Assembly (NCBI GenBank): GCA_019322435.1
Contig: JAHWIR010000015.1
Coordinates: forward strand, 1 to 15,169
DNA: 15,169 nucleotides
DNA from: Candidatus Woesearchaeota archaeon
GTDB lineage: Archaea; Nanobdellota; Nanobdellia; Woesearchaeales; WJKL01
Direction of reading: 5' to 3'
A program made the translations under genes and the position numbers. How positions within the stretch are numbered: position 1 is the stretch's first letter; each line of letters opens with the position of its first letter. This document shows, piece after piece, positions 1-5,948 of the stretch. The notes below the pieces were generated by a model. It did no database searches, was not told the DNA's origin, and saw only the letters and a list, made by a program, of their open reading frames with translations.

Positions 1-1177
1 ACCCTTCTTTCAATTCCCCTAAATCTCCTGTCCTCAACCATCCATCTTTAAACAATTCCTTTGTCTTCTTTGGATTCTTATAATATCCTTGGGTTATAGA
101 ATCTCCTTTTGCAAGCACTTCTCCTTCCTCAATCTTAAGTTCAACACCAGGAACAATCCTTCCAACACAGCCAACCTTCCTATCTAGTAGAATATTTGTA
201 GTTAAAACAGGTGATGTCTCAGTCAGCCCATAACCCTGAAGAATTGGAATACCTATATTTTCATAAAATTTCTCTAGCTCAGGATCAAGCACAGCTCCTC
301 CAACCATAAAATATTTTATATTTCCAAACTTCTCCTGGAGCTTCCAAAGCAAAATCTTCCTCAAAGTAATAGGTAGCTTTCCAATACCCTTAATCAATGC
401 TAAAAATAATTTCTCATTCTTAACCCTCTGCAAAATCCCAGAACGGATCAATTCCAAAAGCCTTGGAACAATTACTGTATTTGTTATCTTCTCTTCTTGA
501 AAAGCCCCAAATAAAGCACTTGCCTTTAATGTTCTAATATAAACAATAGTTGCTTTATTAGAAAGCGGGATAAAAAACCCAATCACCTGCTCAAAAACAT
601 GGCTTAATGGAAGAACAGATAAAAATCTAAAATTTTTACGAATCTTTTCAAGTTGATTTAATGCATTTAAATTAGCTACAAAATTCTTATGAGTCAAAAT
701 TACACCTTTTGGCTCACCAGTTGTTCCAGAAGTATAGACTATCTCAGCAATATCATTCCCATCAATCTTTGTAGAAATTTTACTTGCCTTAACTTCTTCT
801 AAATCATCTAATAATTCTTCAACAAAAATACTTTTCTTGGATTTTGGCTTGAATTTTGTCTGAAAAATTAATTTCGCATCAACCTGCTTCTGTATTTTCC
901 TGACAAAATCAATATTAGATCTTAAATCAATAGGAACAACCACAACTCCGCTTAAAAAAGCTCCAAGCATTATAACAGCATACTCAATTCCATTATAGCT
1001 CCAGACAATTATCTTGTCTCCTTTTTTAACATTATTCTGCTTAAGAAAACTTGCAAATCTCAAACAAAGATTATGCAGCTGATCATAACTATAATTAAAC
1101 CTTCTGTATTCTTTTCTGTCTACTACAGCAATCCTATCTCCTTTCAGCCCATCAACCAAATCTTTTAGAGTTTTCAT
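1..1177 (-). CDS. AMP-forming acyl-CoA synthetase-like ligase (3' end missing)
   Basis: Adenylate-forming enzyme of the ANL superfamily, nearest in feel to long-chain fatty-acid:CoA ligases. The 392 visible codons run without a break to the window edge, so the C-terminal part (swivel domain, perhaps 150-200 residues) is missing. Visible motifs: P-loop YTSGTTGEPKG at residues 148-158, a PLSHVFEQ stretch near 189-196, GGAVLDPELEKFY near 293-305, the adenine-binding QGYGLTETSP at 314-323, and the hinge-side WLRTGDLGEL at 380-389. Family knowledge: these enzymes activate a carboxylate with ATP to an acyl-AMP and pass it to CoA or to a carrier-protein pantetheine; the substrate cannot be read here. 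The ATG overlaps the TGA of the upstream MFS gene (ATGA on the minus strand), so translation is probably coupled. With acpS two genes upstream, an acyl-ACP synthetase role is possible, but that is inference. Confidence 0.9.
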   Translation of the reverse strand, partial: MKTLKDLVDGLKGDRIAVVDRKEYRRFNYSYDQLHNLCLRFASFLKQNNVKKGDKIIVWSYNGIEYAVIMLGAFLSGVVVVPIDLRSNIDFVRKIQKQVDAKLIFQTKFKPKSKKSIFVEELLDDLEEVKASKISTKIDGNDIAEIVYTSGTTGEPKGVILTHKNFVANLNALNQLEKIRKNFRFLSVLPLSHVFEQVIGFFIPLSNKATIVYIRTLKASALFGAFQEEKITNTVIVPRLLELIRSGILQRVKNEKLFLALIKGIGKLPITLRKILLWKLQEKFGNIKYFMVGGAVLDPELEKFYENIGIPILQGYGLTETSPVLTTNILLDRKVGCVGRIVPGVELKIEEGEVLAKGDSITQGYYKNPKKTKELFKDGWLRTGDLGELKEG

Positions 1178-2361
1178 TTTTTAACAAATCTCAAAACAAA
1201 AGCTCCTGCTAAAAACAAAGCAACAACAATCAAAAGAGCCTGCCTAAATCCAATAATTGTTGCTACCAATCCAAATGTAAAAGGCCCGATAACACCTGAC
1301 ATCTTCTCAGTCAAGCCTTGATAACCCAGCAGCTCAGAAATCTTTGCCTTAGGAGCTATCTCAACCAATAAAGGTCTGGTCACAGTCCAAATCCCTCCTA
1401 ATAATGCCCCTCCTACTATCCCAACTATAAAAAAAGTTATATAGGTTGTTTTGATATACAGCGCAAGAATTATCACAACCCAAAAAAATAAAATAATAGA
1501 TAATGTCTTTTTATGCCCTATCTTATCTGTAATCTTGCCAAAAATCAAAGAACCAATACCAGCTGCAATAGCCATGCCAAGATACAATGGCAAAAACTGC
1601 GCAATCCCTAATCCAATCTGATCCCTGGCATATAGATACAAAAATATTAGTGCAGTATTTGCACCATCAACATATAAAAGCGAAGCCAGCAATAACATCC
1701 ATACAGACTTAAATTCTTTAATAGATTTTATCGTATAAACAACCCTTTTAAAAGCTTCTTTCAAATGTTTGATTCCAATCTTTATCTTTGATACCTCTTT
1801 GACTAAAACAAATGTAAACAATGAAAATCCAAAATAAAGCAAAGCTGTCAAGATAAATATCATCTTTATTCCTTGTATAGTTTCAAAGCCATATCTAAAT
1901 CCTACAATATAAGCAACCGCAACACCAACCACTGTTCCGCCATATCCAACAGCAGTCCCTATTCCAGATATCCTCCCAATATTCTTCTTAGTAGAGATAT
2001 TCACCAACAATGAATCATAGACATCCAGACCTGCATGATAAAACAGATTAGCTCCCAGCCCAACTAATAAAACAGGAATTAAACCAAAGAAACCAGTAAA
2101 AAATGTAAAACCACAACAAACAACTGTAAATATAAACAGCAATAGTTTTTTTCTCTGGGTTATATCAGCAACAGCCCCTAAAAAAGGCACAATCAATCCT
2201 GCAAACAGCATAGAAACACTCATCACCAAACCAACATGAAAAGCCGTTCCCCCTGCCAATACAACAAACAAAGGAAAATAAACTGTCTTAAATAATGCTG
2301 AGAAAATAGTATTGGCAAGATCATACATACTCCAACCGAAGACTTGCTTTTTATTGCCCAT
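1174..2361 (-). CDS. MFS transporter, UMF1/Atg22-like
   Basis: Integral membrane transporter of the major facilitator superfamily, 395 aa from the chosen start, with about 12 hydrophobic segments. The N-terminal stretch FGWSMYDLANTIFSALF resembles the GWxxYDxANSxF signature of UMF1/Atg22-like MFS proteins, and the loop ADITQRKK after helix 2 is a typical MFS A-like loop, echoed by the second-half loop KITDKIGHKK. I chose the ATG at 2361 (MGNKKQ) because the family begins just before the GW motif; the open frame extends 15 codons upstream to an ATG at 2406, but that would lie deep inside acpS. The chosen start overlaps the acpS stop by 11 bp and the gene's TGA overlaps the next ATG, so the three genes form one operon. 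Substrate unknown. Pairing with an acyl ligase recalls the bacterial lplT-aas lysophospholipid pair, though LplT is a different MFS subfamily. Confidence 0.85.
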   Translation of the reverse strand: MGNKKQVFGWSMYDLANTIFSALFKTVYFPLFVVLAGGTAFHVGLVMSVSMLFAGLIVPFLGAVADITQRKKLLLFIFTVVCCGFTFFTGFFGLIPVLLVGLGANLFYHAGLDVYDSLLVNISTKKNIGRISGIGTAVGYGGTVVGVAVAYIVGFRYGFETIQGIKMIFILTALLYFGFSLFTFVLVKEVSKIKIGIKHLKEAFKRVVYTIKSIKEFKSVWMLLLASLLYVDGANTALIFLYLYARDQIGLGIAQFLPLYLGMAIAAGIGSLIFGKITDKIGHKKTLSIILFFWVVIILALYIKTTYITFFIVGIVGGALLGGIWTVTRPLLVEIAPKAKISELLGYQGLTEKMSGVIGPFTFGLVATIIGFRQALLIVVALFLAGAFVLRFVKK

Positions 2362-2692
2362 CTTTAACCAATAAACTAACAGCAGCCATTGCATAATCAT
2401 TGTCATGGCTTATACTGACATCAAGATTATCTAATTGCATACCTAATTCATTTGAAACTATCAATCTTGGTCTTCCTGTTTTTTGATTTCTTACTTCTAT
2501 CTTTAACCAATCAGGCTTTTTATTTATTGCTTTGAAAAAAGCCTCTTTTGCTGCAAATATCCCAGCAATATGCTCTACTCTATAATCCCTGCATTCAGAA
2601 GCATGAAACACTCTTTTGATAAATTTCTCATTCTGCATTAATTTCTCTAATCTAGGAATATAAACAATATCTGTTCCTAATTTTATCCTCAT
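2351..2692 (-). CDS. acpS: holo-[acyl-carrier-protein] synthase (4'-phosphopantetheinyl transferase)
   Basis: Transfers 4'-phosphopantetheine from CoA to a serine of an acyl or peptidyl carrier protein. At 113 aa from the chosen start it has the length of AcpS-type trimeric enzymes. Motifs: GTDIV at residues 6-10 with the metal-binding Asp8, the helix FAAKEAFFKA at 46-55 with the second metal ligand Glu50, the KTGRP turn at 71-75, and VSISHD at 92-97 followed by YAMAAV. The frame is open for 7 more codons to an ATG at 2713. I chose 2692 because the family starts directly before the GTDIV strand and because a TATA box (2716-2723) is centred 27 bp upstream of it, which fits a leaderless mRNA starting at this ATG. 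It is the first gene of the acpS-MFS-ligase operon. No carrier protein is seen in the window, so the acceptor is unknown. Confidence 0.9.
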   Translation of the reverse strand: MRIKLGTDIVYIPRLEKLMQNEKFIKRVFHASECRDYRVEHIAGIFAAKEAFFKAINKKPDWLKIEVRNQKTGRPRLIVSNELGMQLDNLDVSISHDNDYAMAAVSLLVKDGQ

Positions 2693-2715
2693 AGAACACA
2701 CAGCTAATTTCAAAA

Positions 2716-2723
2716 TATAAAAA
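2716..2723 (-). promoter_or_regulatory. TATA box of the acpS operon
   Basis: Reads TTTTTATA on the minus strand, centred about 27 bp before the acpS ATG at 2692. No SD-like sequence lies between, so a leaderless transcript is likely. Confidence 0.55.
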
Positions 2724-2737
2724 CTTAACTAAAAGAA

Positions 2738-3301
2738 CTATAACCAGCCAAGCCTAGCAAGAATAAAGAAGATAACACCTATCACAATTCCTGCCAAAAG
2801 CATTGTAAGCCCTTTCTTCAAAACCTTCTCTTTTGCGACAAAACCAGTAAACATACCTAATGAAAACAGGATAATGCTGATAATTGCAATTGATATATAA
2901 TAAGCTAAACTTATTGATATAAGATTAAAAGCAAAGAAAAAAGGGATTAATATGATGATAGAAACAATAAACGGGCTTAAACCATTCACAATGCACGCAA
3001 TGACTGCTCTCTTATTTCTCTCTTTCGCAGTGCTGCTTTTCCCGATTTTAGTTAAAAGATGCTTTTCAAGTTCTCTTCTTTTCCTGACAACCTCGCTAAT
3101 CTCAGCTGCATATGCACCCCACATTCCACTAACACACATTGCAATAGCTGCTCCTATTCCAGGCAAAATAACAAGTTTAGGATCTTGCACCCCTGCAAAA
3201 AAAACAGCCAAAATAATTCCTAAAAGAGTTAAAGCTCCGTCAAAAGAATTGATGACTACATATCTCCTTATTATTTCATGTTTAAATAAGAATCCTAACA
3301 T
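2738..3301 (-). CDS. VIT1/CCC1-like membrane protein (predicted Fe/Mn transporter family)
   Basis: A 187-aa integral membrane protein with about five transmembrane segments (residues near 19-37, 42-62, 101-125, 128-152 and 164-185) and a charged cytoplasmic insert around 65-98 rich in Arg, Lys and Glu. The first segment holds NSFDGALTLLGIILA with Asp21-Gly22. This matches the position of the metal-translocating Asp in the first helix of VIT1/CCC1 iron/manganese transporters, and the last helix has their repeated Gly/Ala pattern. It looks like the archaeal branch of the family annotated TIGR00267, whose transport activity is not established as far as I know. The frame could start at a TTG at 3307, but the ATG at 3301 is preferred. 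The upstream DUF211 gene ends 8 bp before this start, so the two are cotranscribed. Confidence 0.75.
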   Translation of the reverse strand: MLGFLFKHEIIRRYVVINSFDGALTLLGIILAVFFAGVQDPKLVILPGIGAAIAMCVSGMWGAYAAEISEVVRKRRELEKHLLTKIGKSSTAKERNKRAVIACIVNGLSPFIVSIIILIPFFFAFNLISISLAYYISIAIISIILFSLGMFTGFVAKEKVLKKGLTMLLAGIVIGVIFFILARLGWL

Positions 3302-3309
3302 TTTCAAAT

Positions 3310-3609
3310 TTATTTATGAGTGACTTCAGGAGGTATTGGAATAAGCTCCTTCTTGCCAACAACAACTTTATCTATACTATGGATAACAGCACCATTGTCT
3401 TCTATGATTTTCTTCACTCTATCAAAATTTATATCCTTTCCAGATAATGTGACTTTAGTAGATTCTGTCTTCTCATCAACAGCATAAACAGTGACATTGA
3501 CATCAAGAACACTCTCATCCTGGCATATTACCTTTCCTAAATCAAGAATATTAGGTTCATGCGGCTTTAAAACATCCAAAAAAATAATCTTAACAGGAGA
3601 TTTCTTCAC
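3310..3609 (-). CDS. DUF211 family protein (COG1888)
   Basis: A 99-aa soluble archaeal protein of the DUF211 family. Signature stretches: DVLKPHEPNI at residues 12-21, the strand VTVYAVDEKTESTKVTLSG in the middle, and VIHSIDKVVVGK at 75-86. The alternating strand-helix pattern suggests a ferredoxin-like alpha/beta fold. Function is unknown; oligomeric ring structures have been reported for family members, but I cannot confirm details here. The start is GTG at 3609, supported by a strong SD (GAGGTGA at 3616-3622, 6 nt spacing). A TATA box at 3647-3654 lies about 41 bp upstream, giving a short leader that contains the SD. It is the first gene of a two-gene unit with the VIT1/CCC1-like membrane protein, suggesting a link to metal transport or sensing (inference). 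Confidence 0.88.
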   Translation of the reverse strand: MKKSPVKIIFLDVLKPHEPNILDLGKVICQDESVLDVNVTVYAVDEKTESTKVTLSGKDINFDRVKKIIEDNGAVIHSIDKVVVGKKELIPIPPEVTHK

Positions 3610-3615
3610 AATTAT

Positions 3616-3622
3616 TCACCTC
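3616..3622 (-). promoter_or_regulatory. Shine-Dalgarno site fixing the GTG start of the DUF211 gene
   Basis: Reads GAGGTGA on the minus strand, 6 nt before GTG at 3609, and so decides a non-ATG start. Confidence 0.75.
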
Positions 3623-3646
3623 TTTTAATAAAAGTAAATATTTAGG

Positions 3647-3654
3647 TATATAAA
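3647..3654 (-). promoter_or_regulatory. TATA box of the DUF211-VIT operon
   Basis: Consensus archaeal TTTATATA on the minus strand. It lies about 41 bp before the GTG, placing transcription start near 3624 and leaving a leader of roughly 15 nt that includes the SD site. Confidence 0.6.
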
Positions 3655-3673
3655 TTTAACTGAAAACCAAAAA

Positions 3674-3688
3674 TATTTAAATTTATAA
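3674..3688 (+). promoter_or_regulatory. TATA region of cdc6, divergent with DUF211
   Basis: TATTTAAATTTATAA lies 29-43 bp before the cdc6 ATG. A GGGGGAT stretch at 3707-3713 just before the ATG may act as a weak ribosome-binding site. The 107-bp gap between 3610 and 3716 carries both divergent promoters. Confidence 0.5.
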
Positions 3689-3716
3689 CCAATTCTCAGA
3701 ACCTAAGGGGGATTAA

Positions 3717-4790
3717 ATGTCATTATTCAAAAATATGCTTAAGGAAAATGAATCTCTTTTCAGGGATGAAGTTGCATTAGATTATGATTTCCTGCCAAAA
3801 CTTCTCCCATATAGGGAAAAAGAGCAATTCTATTTAGCAAACTGCATAAAACCTTTGCTCCAGAAAAGAAACGGAAAAAACCTGTTGATTCATGGCCCTC
3901 CTGGAATTGGAAAGACAGCAGCAACAAGATATGTTCTAAGAGACTTAGAGAATGAAACAGATGAAGTCTATCCAATCTATATAAACTGCTGGAAAAAGAA
4001 CACAACATTCAAGATAGTGACAGACATCTGCTATCAACTGAATTACAAATTCATCCATAACAAAAGAGTAGATGAACTGATGGACGAGATAAAGAAGATA
4101 ATCAACAAAAAAACAGCTGTTTTTGTCTTAGATGAGATAGACAAGCTAGAAGATCTGGAATTCCTCTACACTGTTCTGGAAGAGATATATAGAAAATCAG
4201 TTTTCTTGATAACAAACTACAAATCCTGGTTAAATTCATTGGATGAAAGGATCAAATCAAGACTGACAGCAGAACTGGTTGAATTCCGCCAATATAATGC
4301 AGAGGAAACAAAAGGAATTCTTAAGCAAAGGATGAGATACGCCTTTGTCCCAGAAGTCTGGGAAGACCCTGCTTTTGAATTAGTGGCAAAAAGAACAGCA
4401 GAACTGTCAGATATCCGCTCAGGATTATACCTGTTAAAAGAATCTACTCTGCTTGCAGAAGAAAAAGCCAGCAGAAAAGTAGATCTAGAGCATGTAAAGG
4501 CTGCAGTCCAAAAACTGGATGAATTTTCCATTAAAAAATCAACAGACCTGGAAGATGAGACTAAATTCATACTAGGCATAATCAAGAAAAACAGCAACAC
4601 TAAAATCGGAGATTTGTTTAATATCTATCAGGAAAACGGCGGCTCAAGCTCCTACAAAACCTTTCAAAGAAAGATAAAAAAACTGGAAAAAGGCAAATTC
4701 ATCAGGACAGAGAAGACAGAAGGCGGAGATGAAGGCAACACAACAATCATCAAATACAAAGGAACATCAAAAAAACTGACTGACTTCTAG
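3717..4790 (+). CDS. cdc6: Orc1/Cdc6 replication initiator (AAA+ ATPase)
   Basis: Archaeal origin-recognition and helicase-loading protein, 357 aa, a little shorter than the usual 370-420. AAA+ elements in order: Walker A GPPGIGKT at 60-67; Walker B VFVLDEID at 135-142; sensor 1 around FLITNYKSW (Asn167); the DERIKSRL segment at 176-183, where arginines lie in the initiator arginine-finger region; and sensor 2 SDIRSGLYLL with Arg234. A winged-helix domain follows from about residue 275 to the end, with the recognition-helix region near SSYKTFQRKIKKLEKG. Family knowledge: the winged helix and an AAA+ insertion bind origin recognition boxes, and the gene is commonly next to the origin. Here gene direction flips immediately upstream and a 9-bp inverted repeat lies immediately downstream, both compatible with a nearby origin. 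It appears complete and intact. Confidence 0.95.
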   Translation: MSLFKNMLKENESLFRDEVALDYDFLPKLLPYREKEQFYLANCIKPLLQKRNGKNLLIHGPPGIGKTAATRYVLRDLENETDEVYPIYINCWKKNTTFKIVTDICYQLNYKFIHNKRVDELMDEIKKIINKKTAVFVLDEIDKLEDLEFLYTVLEEIYRKSVFLITNYKSWLNSLDERIKSRLTAELVEFRQYNAEETKGILKQRMRYAFVPEVWEDPAFELVAKRTAELSDIRSGLYLLKESTLLAEEKASRKVDLEHVKAAVQKLDEFSIKKSTDLEDETKFILGIIKKNSNTKIGDLFNIYQENGGSSSYKTFQRKIKKLEKGKFIRTEKTEGGDEGNTTIIKYKGTSKKLTDF

Positions 4791-4798
4791 CACACATG

Positions 4799-4875
4799 TG
4801 TCCAGTGCTCACAACCTTTCTATCCATTGAATTATAGCATTTAAGCCAATTTAGCATACCACTGGTCACTGGACA
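4799..4875. repeat. 9-bp inverted repeat TGTCCAGTG ... CACTGGACA
   Basis: The arms at 4799-4807 and 4867-4875 are exact inverted copies separated by 59 bp. The spacing is too long for a normal transcription terminator and better suits paired protein-binding sites. It sits directly downstream of the cdc6 stop codon. Confidence 0.6.
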
Positions 4876-4890
4876 AAGACCTCCGCCAGA

Positions 4891-4898
4891 TATTTAAA
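4891..4898 (+). promoter_or_regulatory. TATA box of the 54-aa zinc-ribbon gene
   Basis: TATTTAAA, centred about 26 bp before the ATG at 4921, with no SD between: leaderless-type spacing, matching other first genes in this window. Confidence 0.5.
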
Positions 4899-4920
4899 TG
4901 CAAACTACTGGAAAGATTAT

Positions 4921-5085
4921 ATGAAAATCATAACATGCGCTCAATGCGATAAAGAAATCGAAAAAAGAGACTCCTTTAACATTGATTACAGAAACATTCA
5001 GCCAGAATCAGTCTTTGTAGACAAATTATGCTTAAAATGCTATATGCAAGAGGTGATACAAAATGTACAACCCATCAGATGTTAG
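4921..5085 (+). CDS. 54-aa zinc-ribbon-like microprotein
   Basis: Short open frame starting MKIITCAQCDKEI and ending in Cys54. Two CxxC pairs (Cys6/Cys9 and Cys37/Cys40) are spaced 28 residues apart, the arrangement of a small zinc ribbon or zinc knuckle, with a charged middle segment. No specific family is recognised. Support for it being real: the paired cysteines, a TATA box at the standard leaderless distance, and a second small gene overlapping its 3' end with a perfect ribosome-binding site. It lies between cdc6 and a terminator, so it may be transcribed alone with the next micro-gene. A nucleic-acid-binding or protein-binding role is possible for such ribbons, but not shown. Too short for most gene callers. 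Confidence 0.65.
   Translation: MKIITCAQCDKEIEKRDSFNIDYRNIQPESVFVDKLCLKCYMQEVIQNVQPIRC
5050..5057 (+). promoter_or_regulatory. Strong Shine-Dalgarno site inside the zinc-ribbon gene
   Basis: GAGGTGAT, complementary to the 16S rRNA 3' end over its full length, lies 5 nt before the ATG at 5063. It is the best SD in the window and marks the 42-aa frame as a translated gene. Confidence 0.75.
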
Positions 5086-5191
5086 CCATGACACAATCAA
5101 AGACCTGTTTTATCAGCAGATAAGAAGAGCAACAAAAAGAAGCGTTGCTACTGAAAGCTTTGATATACAATTCAGCGATTCATGGCTCTAA
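5063..5191 (+). CDS. 42-aa microprotein overlapping the zinc-ribbon gene
   Basis: Reads MYNPSDVSHDTIKDLF at the N-terminus, a basic helix-like centre (QQIRRATKR at about residues 18-26) and an acidic/aromatic tail ending SDSWL. No family is recognised. Its first 23 bp overlap the end of the 54-aa frame in another reading frame. It has the strongest SD of the region (GAGGTGAT, 5 nt spacing), which implies translational coupling to the upstream micro-gene. A hairpin and T-rich terminator follow 33 bp after the stop. The short length and clear initiation signals suggest a genuine small protein; conservation in related genomes would decide. Confidence 0.6.
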   Translation: MYNPSDVSHDTIKDLFYQQIRRATKRSVATESFDIQFSDSWL

Positions 5192-5224
5192 CGCTAATTC
5201 TATGACCAACCACTGAATACCTCT

Positions 5225-5277
5225 CCTCTTCCCTTTCCTCTCTTTGGGAAGAGGTCTTTTTCTTTACTTTTTCTTTT
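5225..5277 (+). terminator. Hairpin plus T-rich tract after the micro-genes
   Basis: Nine-base stem arms CCTCTTCCC (5225-5233) and GGGAAGAGG (5246-5254) with a 12-nt pyrimidine loop, followed by a run of T with few interruptions to about 5277. The T tracts alone would suffice for archaeal polymerase; the hairpin resembles a bacterial-type intrinsic terminator. It ends the cdc6-microgene region before sua5. Confidence 0.7.
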
Positions 5278-5300
5278 TAACATATATTATATACGCAAAC

Positions 5301-5308
5301 TTTTTAAA
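5301..5308 (+). promoter_or_regulatory. TATA box of sua5
   Basis: TTTTTAAA centred about 26 bp before the ATG at 5331, with no SD: probably leaderless. A second AT-rich element (TATATTATATA, 5283-5293) lies upstream. Confidence 0.5.
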
Positions 5309-5330
5309 CTAAAATCATTTTAACTTTTCT

Positions 5331-5912
5331 ATGCAAGTCATAACCCGTGCAGAAGCAAGGCTAAGAAGAGGAGAGATCAGAGAAAGAATTCTCAAAGGAG
5401 ATGTATTCATCCATCCAACAGATACAATTTACGGCCTTGGCTGCAATGCGCTAGACTCAAAAGCAGTAAAAAAACTAAGAGAGATGAAAAAGCGTCCTGA
5501 AACTCCTTTCTCAGTAATTGCTCCATCCAGAGCTTGGATTGAAGAAAACTGTGAAATAACACCAGAAGCAAAAGAATGGCTTGACAAACTTCCAGGACCA
5601 TACACTTTCATATTAAAAACAAAAGACTCGCCAGTTGCAAAAGAAGTAGCTCCAGGAAAAGACAGCTTAGGAGTCAGGATGCCAGAGCACTGGATAACAC
5701 CTTTCATTGAATGGATCGGAGTTCCGATCATAACAACCTCTGTAAATATCACAGATGAACCATACATGACACAGATTGAAGACCTTGACCAAGACATCAA
5801 TGACACAATCAAAAGAAAGCTAAGCTTTGTTCTATACGAAGGGCCAATAAAAGGCAGGCCTTCTAAACTAGTCCATCTAGAAAGAGATGAAATTAAGATT
5901 AGGGAGAGATAG
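5331..5912 (+). CDS. sua5: Sua5/TsaC/YrdC L-threonylcarbamoyladenylate synthase
   Basis: Makes threonylcarbamoyl-AMP from threonine, bicarbonate and ATP, the first step of t6A modification of ANN-decoding tRNAs; the product is used by the Kae1-containing KEOPS complex in archaea. At 193 aa it is a single YrdC domain. Motifs: PTDTIYGLGCNA at residues 29-40, the KKRPETPFSV loop at 53-62, PGPYTFIL at 88-95, LGVRMPEH at 113-120 and TTSVN at 135-139, together lining the nucleotide/threonine pocket. Many archaeal Sua5 proteins carry an extra C-terminal SUA5 domain of about 130 residues; it is absent here, so this is the short TsaC-like form. Some short YrdC/YciO paralogues have other roles, but the complete motif set favours t6A synthesis. 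The ATG at 5331 has a TATA box at leaderless distance. Confidence 0.88.
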   Translation: MQVITRAEARLRRGEIRERILKGDVFIHPTDTIYGLGCNALDSKAVKKLREMKKRPETPFSVIAPSRAWIEENCEITPEAKEWLDKLPGPYTFILKTKDSPVAKEVAPGKDSLGVRMPEHWITPFIEWIGVPIITTSVNITDEPYMTQIEDLDQDINDTIKRKLSFVLYEGPIKGRPSKLVHLERDEIKIRER

Positions 5913-5919
5913 GCGAAGG

Positions 5920-5927
5920 TTTTTAAA
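5920..5927 (+). promoter_or_regulatory. TATA box of the metallophosphoesterase gene
   Basis: TTTTTAAA within the palindrome GGTTTTTAAACC, centred about 25 bp before the ATG at 5949 and only 7 bp after the sua5 stop. Leaderless-type spacing. Confidence 0.55.
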
Positions 5928-5948
5928 CCTCTAAAATATCTAATTCTT

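Larger units (their letters stand above)
4791..4920. other. cdc6-downstream intergenic region, candidate origin element
   Basis: 130 bp without a convincing gene. It holds several CCAGTG-core sites: one on the plus strand at 4802-4807, and two on the minus strand in tandem 7 bp apart (CACTGG at 4860-4865 and 4867-4872). A looser CTACTGG occurs at 4905-4911. Between the first and second lies an A+T-rich stretch (about 4821-4857). CCAGTG recalls the core of archaeal origin recognition boxes, but the G-rich tail of classical boxes is not evident, so this is only a candidate. The right end carries the promoter of the next small gene. Confidence 0.3.

Noticed and set aside
2362..2406. Upstream ATG for the MFS transporter adding 15 residues
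   Set aside because: It would extend the overlap with acpS to over 50 bp, while the family begins next to MGNKKQVFGW.
2952..3323. Open frame on the plus strand opposite the VIT1/CCC1-like gene
   Set aside because: Antisense shadow of a membrane protein with recognisable family features; no ribosome-binding site or motif.
3610..3716. Origin repeats in the divergent cdc6/DUF211 promoter gap
   Set aside because: Only AT-rich promoter sequence is visible; no CCAGTG-type or repeated elements.
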